From contig JAWHQI010000051.1 in assembly GCA_033032865.1 (NCBI GenBank), positions 11,116,001 to 11,180,000 of the forward strand: a DNA stretch of 64,000 bases, written 5' to 3'. The position numbers were made by a program, and so were the translations under genes. Below the pieces are notes generated by a model that was not told the DNA's origin, did not search any database, and worked only from the letters and a program-made list of their open reading frames with translations. Within the stretch, counting starts at the first letter, position 1; every line of letters starts with the position of its first letter. This document shows, piece by piece, positions 42,906 through 52,818 of the stretch. The DNA comes from Dactylorhiza incarnata (Eukaryota; Streptophyta; Magnoliopsida; Asparagales; Orchidaceae).

Positions 42906-45171
42906 ATATATATATATATATATAATGAGAATTTAAGCCTAAAGATGAATCAGATAGTGGATGGAGATATTTATATATAAGTTAATAATTTAAGGTGAGT
43001 GGGTTTCTAATTTCATCACTTATGATATTATATTATTTAAGTTCTGTACTTTCTCTTCTTCTTCCCCAAGTCATCCAGACTTTTCTTTTTTATTTCTTTT
43101 TGTTCGAGGAGAGCTCGTTGGTTCGGTAGGGAGAGCTTGAAAGAGGATTTTTTCTTCTTTCTGTTGGCCGTCGAGGGAGCTCGAGAGCTCGGATTCGTCG
43201 CTGGAGCGTTGTTTTGGAAAGCTTTTGCCGAGATCTTTGTGCGTGCGGTATGTTTTTCATGTTTGTCGAGTTTTGTCGTCGATCTAAACCCTAATGGTTG
43301 GAGTTCTTCTTCTTTTTTCATGTCTAGCTTCTTCCCTTGCCGAGGAGTGCTAATCGGCGAGTCAGCTCGCAAGTTCGAGGCAAGTCGCATTATTTCTTTT
43401 CGTGTTTCTTCTCGATTATTGCTAGTAGCTTGGATTTCTCTACATTGCTGTAGGTAAAGTCTTTGATTTTGGTATGAGCAATTAGATGTGTTTTCCTCTT
43501 TGTTCTATGGGGTGAGTAAATTTTGGTTAGATGTAAAAGGGTTTTAGTGGGTGGGCTGCAAATAGCAGTTTTTCCTTCTTTGTTGCTTGTGTGATTTTCA
43601 TAGTCATGGTGATTTTATTCCCTGCTGTCATCACTTCTTCTTCTTTCTCTTTAATGTTATTTATGTACCCCCTTGGTTTGCTGAATCCGGATGGTTTGAT
43701 TTCAGGTTTATGTTTCCTGTCAAATTATTTTACTTAGCTATTTTCCTGGATTTTCTGTTTGAAGTCTCGTCCCGTCGATCGGCACCCCTTCCCATAGATC
43801 GATGGGGGAGGGAAGAGAGGTCATGTTTGTCGAGTTTTCTAAGTAAAAATTCAACGGGACACGTGTCGATTGGGCTTCTATCCCATCGATCGGGCTCCGG
43901 TACAGTCGATTGGTCCCTCTTCCAGCCAATGCTTTTGTCTTAAGTCCCCTTCCCGACGATTTTTAGTTAGCTTTCCAGTCTACTTGACCTTAAGCTTTCC
44001 CGTCGATTGAGTAAGCTTCCCATCGATTTTGAGTTAGCTTTCCCATCGACTTTACTTTAAGCTTTCCCATCGATTGAGTAAGCTTCCTGTCGATTTGGTG
44101 TTAGCCTTTCCCGTCGATTTTGAGTTAGCTTTCCCGTCGACTTGACCTTAAGCTTTCTCATCGATTGAGTTAACATCCCGTCGATTTTGAGTTAGCTTTC
44201 CTGTCGATTTGACTTTATGCTTTCCCATCGATTAAGTAAGCTTCCCGTCGATTTTATGTTAGCCTTTCCCGTCAATTTTGAGTTAGCATTCCCATCGACT
44301 TTACTTTAAGCTTTCGCGTCGATTGAGTAAGCTTCCCGTCGATTTTAAGTTAGCCTTTCTCGTCGATTTTGAGTTTGTCTTCCCGTCGACTTGATTATAA
44401 GTCCTTTCCAGTCGATTATGAGATAAATCTTCCCGTCGATTTTGAAGACCTATCTCGTCGATTTTGGGTAGCCTTTTCCCGTCGATGTCATGTAAGTCTT
44501 CCCGTCGATTTTGAAGACTCTTCCGGTTGATTATAATAAAGCTTTCCCGTTGACTTTTTCTTAAGTTTTCCCGTCGACTTTCCTTAAGTCTTTCCCATTG
44601 ACTTTGATAAATCTTTCCCCGTCAACTTTATCGTGTATTTTGAATTGTTTAACCAATGTTTTTAGGCTCTTTTTGCCGTGTGGGACCAAGTATCTTAAAT
44701 TATGTTGTTGAACGTTTTATGCTCATTTGTAGAGTCTTTTGGTGAAGTCATTTATTGTTATGTCACGTGATGTTGTGTCCATTCATCGTGTTATTTCGTC
44801 ATGTATATTGGGTTATTTCATCAAATATTCCGGGATAGTATTGGTGAGTATTTCCTGAATATTTTGATCTATGTTGTCTAATGTAGAGTGTTATATATAT
44901 AATTTTTTTTACATGTATGTTTAGGCACCACCACTTCTGTGGTTGTTGAGCTATGTTGGGGTCTGTTGGATGTGTGAGCTAAGAGTCACCAACACAGTGC
45001 CTCTATTTGGGCTGTTGATTTGTGTGGACTAGAGTCACCGCCACAACACCCCTAGTTTCGGTTATTTTGGGGCTAAGGTTGGCAGTGGATAAAGGACCAC
45101 CACCTCAGTGCCGGTTTGTGGATTATATACCCCTGGTTTGGGTTATTTTGGGGCTAAGGTTGTGTAAAATC
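42906..45171 (+). repeat. Element D 3' LTR, second part
   Basis: Resumes at ATATATATAATGAGAATTTAAG and matches 19665-21643 then 28117-28400. Contains the CCGTCGATT array (about 43768-44640) and one full 81-bp unit with the start of another (about 45047-45160). At 44872 it shows the empty target of E. It is cut by G; the last 11 bases (TGTGTAAAATC, 45161-45171) do not match the left LTR and may be D drift or the edge of G. Confidence 0.85.
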
Positions 45172-46348
45172 TGTTGGATCTTGTGGCGCCCTTAGAGGGG
45201 GGGGGGGGGGGGGGTGAATAAGGGCCTTTTTAAAGTATGATTTTTTACTTAAGAATTTTTTAAAACAAATTTTGCTTTTCTAAAAAACACTTATAAAAAT
45301 TTTCAAACTATGAAAATTTTAAATTAATTCAAACACAAATTTCTAAGTTAAAGATTAATCAAACAAATTTGCAATTAAAGAGAAAGTCATAATTTTTAAT
45401 AATGAAATTCACATACAATAAAAATGATCTTAACAATGCTTGAGATCAAGGCACAAATATGATAATAAACATTTACATTTTGAGTTTACCAATCCTTCTC
45501 CCAAGGATCGGAAGGTTATCACTTGTCTCTCCCTAGACCAAGACCAAGCCTATCCTCTAGATCTTCCCAAGATCTAGACGTAGCACACAAGGCCAGGATT
45601 TCCTACCAAGCCACGCAAGGACTTGGACGCTCCGCACAAGGAAGCGATTTTCCCCTAAGCCACGCAAGGACTTAGACGTCACGCACAAGGAGACGATTTC
45701 CCTACCAATACAAAGTGAAATGTATATAAATGAAAATACAAAATGAAATGAAGAACTCCCTAGAATTTCAGATCTCTGAAAGGAAGGTTGAAGCCTCGAG
45801 ATGATCGTTGATGTAGAAACGCGTCCGATCTCGTCTTCAATCTCAAACCTTCTAAGCACAAATTGGAGTTGACGTGGTTCTAGAGCTCTCTGGTTCATAT
45901 GCACTCAGGAAAAGACTTGGAATTCTTAATACTTGGAATGCACGAACAAAATGAACCAATTTATAGTTTCTCACTGTCGCCCGGGCGACATCGCTGTCGG
46001 AATTCCGACAGCGCAAAACTACCGCTCGTCGTGCTGCCGTGCGAGCAGTTGCTGTAACTTCTGTCCTGTCGCCTGGGCGACATCGCTGTCAGAATTCCGA
46101 CAGCGCCAAACTGCTGCTCGTCGTGCTGCCGTGCGGGTTGTTGCTGTAACTTCTATCCTGTCGCCTGGGCGACAGTAGATGTCGGAAAATTCCGACATCG
46201 AAATTCTCCATACAGTCAAATTGAGCTCCAATCAGAATTGTGAACATCTCATACCCGTTACTTGCACACCATCAATAAAAATAGAATCAAATACAAATGG
46301 AATTTTGTTATTATCAAACCGGAAGAGTGCGAAACGCATGCTCCAATA
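45172..46348 (-). repeat. Element G 3' LTR
   Basis: 1177 bp, starting TGTTGGATCTTGTGGCGCCC (like B) and ending CTCCAATA next to ATCTCCCCC; the final CA is TA. G run at 45197-45214. Boundaries rest on similarity to B because the partner LTR is outside the window. Minus-strand TATA box TATAAATT is at 45958-45965, with palindromic motifs at 45972-46201. Confidence 0.8.
45958..46201 (-). promoter_or_regulatory. Element G U3 promoter: TATA box plus three palindromic motif pairs
   Basis: Three copies of a bipartite unit lie at 45972-46013, 46065-46110 and 46158-46201. Each has TGTCGCC(C/T)GGGCGACA and a second palindrome CTGTCGGAATTCCGACAG (third copy GATGTCGGAAAATTCCGACATC). On the element strand the last box ends 9 bp before TATAAATT. 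The same two boxes recur around the antisense gene. Confidence 0.75.
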
Positions 46349-47650
46349 ATCTCCCCCTTTTGATAATAACAAATCCGTATAAAAAGAAATCATGTCTATT
46401 TAGGTTATTGTTTTTAACATATGGTGTGTGCACAAAAATAACATGATATATTCCTCTAAAATGTAAGCTCCCCTTAGATGAATGCTCCCCCTAAATGTTG
46501 TAGTAAAGTGAAATGATGTATTGTTTAGGTGGAAGATTTAGGTGGAATTGTTCTTTGATTTCTTGAATATACTTATAATTCTCCCCCTTTTGGTATTAGC
46601 AAAAGTTAATTTTTAATGAATGAGTAGTTCTTAAGGGAAGAGATAGGATGTAGAAAATAAAAGTAAGCGAAAGCACTTGTGATGGAAATGATTGAAAGTC
46701 TTGAAATAATAGTAATATGCCATAGTATTGAATAAACTGATGAAGAGATGGTATAGCCATATGAAGTAGTAGAATAAAAAAATAACTTAAACATGATTAA
46801 TGTCATTTTAAAGTATCATAGAAAGACACAATTGTGTATAGAAATTTGGAATCTTTTCGGTCCAATTCTCATGAGATGAAGGTTTATATAACATAATGAT
46901 GTGTACAAGTGTTGCTTTGATCAAACATATGAAATTACTTAATTTACATGATCATTGGAATAGAAAACATAATATAAGCATAGAAAAAACAACTTTGACC
47001 TTGAAGATATAGCACATGAAGAATATAATACCATTTTTTCTTTTGCACAAGTCACTTTACAATTCTTTCCAAGGTGCTCAACCTCACAATGCTTATTAAG
47101 ACTTATCAGGAGGGTAAGTAGTGCTTGGTGGAGTATCCTTGTCCTCAATTTAAACTATTTGTTGATCACATAGTTTGTGATATCTTAACTTGTAGTTTGT
47201 ATAGATTTTAATTTTGAATTGACCAAGGATCTCCGAATTCACTTGAATCACAAAAGATGGTGTATATTTGGTTGTGCTAACAAATCAAGGTTGAAAGTAG
47301 TATTTAAGAAATGCTATTGTATTATGTTAAAGTAAACATGATTCATGTATATATTAAATAGAAAGACATATGTATGGATCAAAAGGAGTGAACGTGATAG
47401 CTCATTATTATATATAAACAATTTCTCATACATTGAGGCATGCGAAAACAATTTCCAATAGTCTAAACCACTTAGCAGGAGTGTCAATACTATGATAGAG
47501 AGGAAATGAAACCATATAATCATGTAAATAACCATTTTTAAAAAATAGAAAGCACATGGTTTGACATCAATTCATGAGTTGTGGCATTAATAATGACATA
47601 TAACTAGGGTAGAGTATCATTGGGAGCAAAATGGTAGATTAATCAAATTT
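46349..47650 (-). other. Element G non-coding 3' region with two PPTs and a conserved block
   Basis: ATCTCCCCCTTTTGATAATA at 46349 (LTR-adjacent tract) and TTCTCCCCCTTTTGGTATTAGC at about 46578 mirror B (11824 and 12073). The block at 47044-47135 (GCACAAG...TTTCCAAGGTGCTCAACCTCAC, then TTATTAAGACTTATCAGGAGG) is the same as B 13356-13449. No ORF with support; small frames at 46606-47535 are AT-rich chance frames. Confidence 0.7.
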
Positions 47651-47713
47651 GGGAGCTGTCGGAATTTTCTAACACTCAATGTCGCCTGGGCGACAACTAA
47701 AAGTATAAAAAGG
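47651..47713 (+). promoter_or_regulatory. Promoter of the antisense gene in G
   Basis: CTGTCGGAATTTTCTAACA (half-decayed first palindrome, 47656-47674), then TGTCGCCTGGGCGACA (47680-47695), then 8 bp, then TATAAAAAGG (47704-47713). This copies the LTR arrangement (palindrome, 9 bp, TATAAATT) but on the opposite strand and 1.7 kb away. A leader follows with an expected start near 47735. Confidence 0.7.
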
Positions 47714-47806
47714 GCTAAAAACCGAGTCATACTCGATTGTACATCATTTTCTAGACTGGAAGGCGAGAGGAAACTATCGGAGTACGGCGACAACCCTAGA
47801 TCTAAG

Positions 47807-48341
47807 GTATGTTTGGTTGATTTTTAGGTTTTTGTCTTAATTGTTTTTAGAGATTAGAGATTTTTGAAAGTACAGATGAAAAAAAATGTGTTTTTCATTT
47901 TTCTTTGGATGAATGGTTTAGACCTTTGAAGTTTTGTGTATAAAAGGTGTAGATCTAGTGTAAATCAAGTGGATCTTGTTGGATCTTGTGAAATGTGTTT
48001 GGATCTTGTGATTTTTGGGGTTTAAGATTTGTATTTTTACATGGATTAATTTCAAGAAACTGAAGATGTTCTTTTTGAAGATGGTTGAAGAAGATGAATA
48101 GTAAATGATATGTGAGAAGGTTTAGTTTTGTTTAAGGGAAATTTTTTTTTTAACAGAAATATAGCTTGATTTTGAGTAGATCTGGAAGTCTATGTTGAAA
48201 ACAAAAACAATTTTTTGTAAAAAAAGCTCACTGGATCACTGTCGGAATTTTCCGACAGTCAATGTCGCCCGGGCGACATCGTTCCAGTGCACAGAACATA
48301 ATTTTGTGATTAACCTTAATTTTGTTTTGTTATGTTTGCAG
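47807..48341 (+). other. Predicted intron in the antisense gene leader
   Basis: Donor CTAAG|GTATGTTT after the leader (CCCTAGATCTAAG ends at 47806). T-rich body, acceptor TTTGTTATGTTTGCAG ending at 48341, and the ATG starts two bases later (48343). Length 535 bp. It contains another complete motif pair at 48239-48280. Leader introns ending just before the start codon are common in plant genes. Prediction from sequence only. Confidence 0.65.
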
Positions 48342-48342
48342 A

Positions 48343-49457
48343 ATGGCTTCCAATTCTAAGGCACGTAAGAGTATGTCTGAAGATGCGCATTGTTCTTATC
48401 AAGTATATCCGGGGATTGAGAAAGCAATAATTGGAGTTTCAAAATATGTAGAATTTGACTCTCCTAAGCACGACCATAGCTATACTCGTCTTGCAAATGC
48501 AGGTATATTATCAGTAATCTCAGTAGATATGTTCACATCTTTCTTGATCCGAGAGTTTTACAATCATTTGGAAGACCCTAAATACACTGAATTGGATGGG
48601 GGAGTGCGATCTAGAATCCAAGGTCAACAAGTGGAAATAACACATGTTGATCTTAGAGATGAATTTGGTCTTCTTATGAGTGATCGTATGCAGACATAGT
48701 AGAGAGCTATAAAAGGGACAGAGATTGGACTCTTGTAAACATGAGTTTACATGGAAGTCAAAAGAGGACGCTAATCACGGAAGTCTCTTCACTCACTCCT
48801 GATGCCTATTTAGTCCAAGACATATTAAGGAACACAGTCATGCTAAAAAGTGGTGATACAAGGAGTATCACAGCACAATTGACGTTGTTTACATATTTTA
48901 TTATAGAGGAGGAACCCTTTGATGTAGCGGACCTTATCCTTGCCCAGATTCGTTATGCTTTTAGATTGAAACAACTAAAATGGGTGAAGATTCTAACTTT
49001 GCCAATGGGGGCTATAATTCAACGTATTCTCTATTAGAAGTATGAATGGATAGGTCAAGATGCATACTTAGATGATTGTGTTCCTGAAATATACTATACG
49101 AGTACCATGAAAGTGAAGAAGTCTCATAAAAAGCCTCATCCTGGAATAGAGGTTAGAGAGCCTACAAATCCTAGGGGAGGATCACTACGAGAGTCTATTG
49201 ATGATCTTCGTGATTCATTTGAAGAGCACAAGAAGGAAGTGAAGAAAGATCGTAGTAGACTGCAGAAATTTATGAAATTTCTGGTGAAGGGACTGAAGTT
49301 AAAGCCTACTCCTGAAGAAGCGGCCGAATGGGAAATCCCAGATGAAGAACCGCCACGCCAATCGGTTAGGCGGACTCGACGTGGAAAGGCTGTAAGACGT
49401 GGATCTTCAAAAGATTGTCCAGAAAGTAGCGGGGCTGGATATGATGATTATGAGTAG
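48343..49457 (+). pseudogene. Antisense ORF in G: plant-retrotransposon additional-ORF-like protein
   Basis: Begins MASNSKARKSMSEDAHCSY. First part 48343-48699; a frame change at about 48697 continues at VESYKRDRDWTL; a TAG at 49035 interrupts before KYEWIGQDAYLDD; coding ends at 49457. About 370 codons in all. The middle part (LITEVSSLTPDAYLVQDILR, SGDTRSITAQLTLFTYFIIE, a hydrophobic LPMGAIIQRIL) resembles the putative plant transposon protein family found as extra ORFs in plant LTR elements. The C-terminal part is charged coiled coil (SIDDLRDSFEEHKKEVKKDRS) with an RRTRRGKAVRRG basic patch, possibly nuclear targeting. Function is unknown. Two breaks only, so it decayed recently or is slightly misread. 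Confidence 0.65.
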
Positions 49458-49737
49458 TTTCAAGCAGGTTGCTGCTTCTGATTGATGTCGGAATTTTTAG
49501 ACACTCACTGTCGCCTGGGCGACAGTGAATCTTACCCAGATTTCATTTTCTGTTTACTGAACTTAATCTTATCTTGATTTCTACTGTTTTTCTGGAACAA
49601 TTTATATGAAATATTAATGATGTGAGAATTTTTGTTAAATCATTCAAATTCTATGATTTGATTTAAAGTTTAGTTTTTTTTAAAATGTATAGGTTTTGTG
49701 ATGTTTTTAATTTTATAGGTTATAAGTAGTGATATAA
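49458..49737 (+). other. 3' flank of the antisense gene, between it and pol end
   Basis: Contains a sixth motif pair: GATGTCGGAATTTTTAGACA then CTGTCGCCTGGGCGACAG at 49484-49525. AT-rich DNA up to the pol stop at 49738 follows. No clear poly(A) signal could be fixed. The two genes converge here, about 280 bp apart. Confidence 0.5.
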
Positions 49738-50601
49738 TCATTGTGAAATGTCTAGGATTCCCAATTCTAGCCCAAGCATAGAAAAATGGGAATCCAGTAA
49801 CGGTTTAGTGAATATATCCGCTAGTTGATTATCCGTGCCTATAAATGAAATTTTAATGTGGTTATTTTTAATATGATCTCTAATAAAATGATGTCTCACA
49901 TCAATGTGTTTAGACCTTGAATGATGGACCGGGTTGTAAGTTAAATCAATTGCACTTTTGTTATCGCACCATAGCTGTATAGTTTGTTGTTTAATGTTAA
50001 AGTCTTCTAAAGTTTGTTTCATCCAAAGAGCTTGTGCACAACAACTACCAAGTGCGATGTATTCGGCCTCGGTGGTTGAGAGGGCAACAAAATTCTGTTT
50101 CCTACTCGACCATGAAATGAGTGAAGGGCCTAAAAAGTGACAAGTGCCACTAGTGCTTTTCCTATCTAGTGAACAACCGGCATAATCAGAATCAGAATAG
50201 CCAAAAAGAGTAAAATCATCGCTATGAGGATACCACAAACCAAGTTTAGATGTGCCAATTAAATATCTAAAAATTCTTTTTACCGCTTTTAAATGTGATT
50301 CTTTGGGATCGGCTTGAAATCTAGCACATAAACAAACTGAAAACATAATATCCGGTCTAGAAGCAGTCAAATATAAAAGTGAACCTATCATGCCTCCATA
50401 TAAAGTTTGATCTATAGATATTCCATTTTCATCTTCTACTAATTTTAAAGATACACTCAAAGGAGTATTTGCTTGTTTGAGATTTTCAAATCCAAATCGT
50501 TTTAAAACATCATGAATATATTTTGATTGGTTAATAAAAACTCCATCATGTTTTTGAACAATTTGAAATCCCAAGAAATATTTTAATTCTCCTACTATAC
50601 T
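49738..50601 (-). pseudogene. Element G RT C-terminus and RNase H, truncated
   Basis: On the minus strand it enters at 50601 in the segment VGELKYFLGFQIVQ, just after where the catalytic RT box would be. It continues with the thumb ([19 protein letters not shown]) and a complete RNase H (SDSDYAGCSLDRKSTSG, STTEAEYIALG, CDNKSAIDLTYNPV, KHIDVRHHFIRDH, ADIFTKPL), ending at 49738. No stop occurs in 278 codons, so G was not old when LTR I cut it. Confidence 0.93.
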
Positions 50602-50609
50602 TGATGAGT

Positions 50610-50643
<34 letters not shown>

Positions 50644-51191
50644 GACTCATTTGGGCTGATATTCTAGTTTTTGCACCACATTTTAGGCACGTTTTCATTC
50701 ATATGTATTATTCCATGCTAGGTGCACTATTAAGCTCATTTCGGTGTGCAATTGCATTCCTTGTTGTTGGGGGTAAGCACATGGTGCTCCCCTTCCCTTC
50801 TTTTATGTTTTTCTGATGCTGGACGTGTATTCCCGGCTGTTATATCTTGTATGCAGGTGACCTGATCGTCCCATTTTCCCCAGAAGTAATTTCTGTGCAT
50901 ATCGCACGGTCGTGCGTTTCCTTGACGCACGGTCGGCTGCGGTCGTGCGTTTGTGTCTGGGTAGAAAATGGAGCATCGGAGTTTACTCATGCGTTTTGAT
51001 GCACGGGCGAATTTGCCCGTGCGTGAGTAAAACACACGGTCGACCTGTGTCTTTGTGATTTCAGAGCGTCGGAGTTTACCCGTGCGTTTAAACGCACGGG
51101 CGGTATTGGTCGTGCGTGAGCAAAACGCACGGGCGGCGCAACTTCTTCCCCAAGGCATATTTTATCTGATAATATCGCACGGTCTGCACAC
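50602..51191 (+). repeat. Element I: 5' fragment of a Ty3-type LTR inserted in G
   Basis: Starts TGATGAGTCC at the exact break of G pol. A TA microsatellite (50612-50640) is framed by the inverted repeat ATGAGTCC/GGACTCAT, then TTGGGCTGATATTCTAG. From 50902 to 51185 it carries GCACGGTCGTGCG, GCACGGGCG...GCCCGTGCGTGAG and CGCACGGGCGG motifs. It is cut at 51191 by the H array. No coding part. Assignment to a Tat/Athila-like LTR is by general resemblance only. Confidence 0.5.
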
Positions 51192-52818
51192 TGATACGTA
51201 AAACTTAGGATATAAAATTTCTCCAAATTCTACGAACTATAGGCAAGAGCACCTATCATTCATAGTATAGGATATTTAGAAATAAATATCAAGTGTCGTA
51301 TTCCACGGGGTTGTTGATTACTTCTACTCACGCAAATTAATATTATTTTATCTAGATTTAAGAAGATTTTTAGAATAATAAAAGAGAAAAGAAAAAAGAG
51401 CATTTTGATCGGAAATCCTTCTTGAGTTAAATAAATTGTAAAATCTAAATTCATAACCAAAAGCGATAGAATAATTCGACCGTGGAGGTTCCCAAAATAT
51501 GGTAGAGCCTCACTATTGGATTTGACTCCAATCCGGAAGATTTGTGTCACCCTCTCTCGAGGAATGCATGCAACTCTTTCCACTAATGAATGATCTACAC
51601 AAATTCATGGATCTCTCGATCACTAGAAAATGGATCAAGAATTGATATTCATATACCGGCAATATGAGATCAATCGAGAAAAATCAAAAGTGGATCGTAA
51701 TAATTCTTAAACTAAAGCTCCGAAAATGAGAGATTACAAAATAAGAAAAGCTTAAGAATTCATCCGATCAAATGCTATAAATTCAGCTAAACATATTTGA
51801 AAAGAGAAACATTTTTATAACTAAGTAAAGAGAATTACAATTGCAGGAATTGGAAATCTAAACTATGAATTGAAATTTGCAAGACATAAAGTAAATCTGC
51901 ATAAAGAAAATACAATAAGAAAATGCTGAAAAAACTAATATAAAAATGACCCAATCTAAGCTAGGATCGGATCCCCATCACTTTGGCAGCAGCTGGCTTT
52001 TATAGGCAGAAAATTGGTGAGTCACGCCCTTGGTCACGCCCGTGACCAAGGGCGTGTAAGTTGCGTAATTGCGTCTTGAAAGCCCGGGAACGTTGGGGAA
52101 GAAAAACCGCCAAAATTAATCATCTCGACGGGTCACGGCCTCGGTCACCCCCGTGACCTAGGGCGTGACTTGACCGAATCTGGAAACGGCGGGAAACGGC
52201 GCGATCTGGAGTTATTCTGGCAGTTGCGGGAAGGGTCACCCCCTAGGTCATGGCCGTGACATAGAGTCACGCCCGTGACAGAGGGCGTGACTTGACCAAA
52301 TCTTGAAACAGCGCGATCTGGAGTTATTCTGGCATTAGCGGGAAGGGTCACCCCCTAGGTCATGGCCGTGACATAGAGTCACGCCCGTGACCTGGGGCGT
52401 GTAGGCTGGAAATGATGTGACGGCGTGTTCTGGCAGCTAGAAGATGGCTGGGTTGAGTCATGGCCGTGACTTGATGTCACGCCCTTGGTCATGGCCGTGA
52501 CCGAGGGCGTGTAATACTAAATTGGGCTGGCGGCATGATCTGGCAGATGTAAGATGGCTGGGTTGAGTCATGGCCGTGACTTGAAGTCACGCCCTTGGTC
52601 ATGGCCGTGACCGAGGGCGTGTACTGAAGAATTTTGCAGACTTGTTCCATTCTTTCCCCTGAACATGGCTGTGAGCTTGAATTTGCTATTAGCAGCCCCA
52701 GATTACCTGAAAACACAAAATAAAGCGAATTAGATATATATTAAACTAAAATTATATAAAAACTAATTAATTACTACTAAAATACTATATAAAAATAACT
52801 ATAAATAATGCACTATCA
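51192..52818 (-). repeat. H LTR1
   Basis: 1627 bp; TGATACG...ACTATCA on the plus strand. Carries variant GGGGTT at 51307-51312 and ATTAGC near 52334. Minus TATA box TATAAAAG at 51997-52004, with GTCACGCCC/GGCCGTGAC motifs at 52013-52623 upstream of it. Confidence 0.95.
51997..52623 (-). promoter_or_regulatory. H U3: TATA box and GTCACG-type palindromic motif array
   Basis: At least 14 GTCA(C/T)G(G)CC or inverted GGGCGTGAC cores, with complete palindromes such as GGTCATGGCCGTGACC and GTCACGCCCGTGAC, lie in a GC-rich block directly upstream of the minus-strand TATA box. The same block is in LTR2 (56211-56837) and LTR3 (60426-61052). Frames such as 52145-52351 and 52489-52716 are artefacts of this block. 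Confidence 0.65.

Larger units (their letters stand above)
19146..45171 (+). mobile_element. Element D: large-LTR, gag-only Ty3-like element with nested insertions
   Basis: Left LTR 19146-29667 (4049 bp after removing E and one target duplication), internal 29668-31224, right LTR from 31225 to beyond 45171. The LTR starts TGTAAC/TGTAATGC and ends TGTGACA, followed by a PBS-like TTAGTATCAGATGG; a purine tract AGGAGGGGTGG precedes the right LTR. The internal region of 1.56 kb has only a small zinc-knuckle ORF. The structure fits non-autonomous large-LTR derivatives (LARD or TR-GAG type); LTR spelling resembles Ty3 chromoviruses of Del/Tekay type, but no pol is present to prove it. The distal part of the right LTR lies outside the window. 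Confidence 0.85.
45172..50601 (-). mobile_element. Element G: Sirevirus-like copia with an antisense gene, truncated
   Basis: Minus-strand element: 3' LTR 45172-46348, polypurine tract, a 3.4-kb region after pol, then RNase H and the C-terminal part of RT, cut at 50601 by LTR I. The 5' LTR, gag, protease and integrase are not in the window. LTR length, poly-G position, purine tracts and a shared non-coding block relate G to B. The post-pol region contains a spliced gene in the opposite direction (plus strand). Confidence 0.88.

Noticed and set aside
50602..50652. Hammerhead ribozyme of retrozyme type (TGATGAGTCC start)
   Set aside because: The GAAA core strand is missing after the second helix arm; the sequence simply continues the inverted repeat.
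51260..51583. 107-codon ORF in each H LTR
   Set aside because: Lies in the LTR, repeats only because the LTR repeats, and has no domain or conserved start context.
52013..52623. Regular GTCACGCCC repeats as CRISPR or satellite
   Set aside because: They lie inside a defined LTR upstream of the TATA box, with irregular spacing and mixed orientation.
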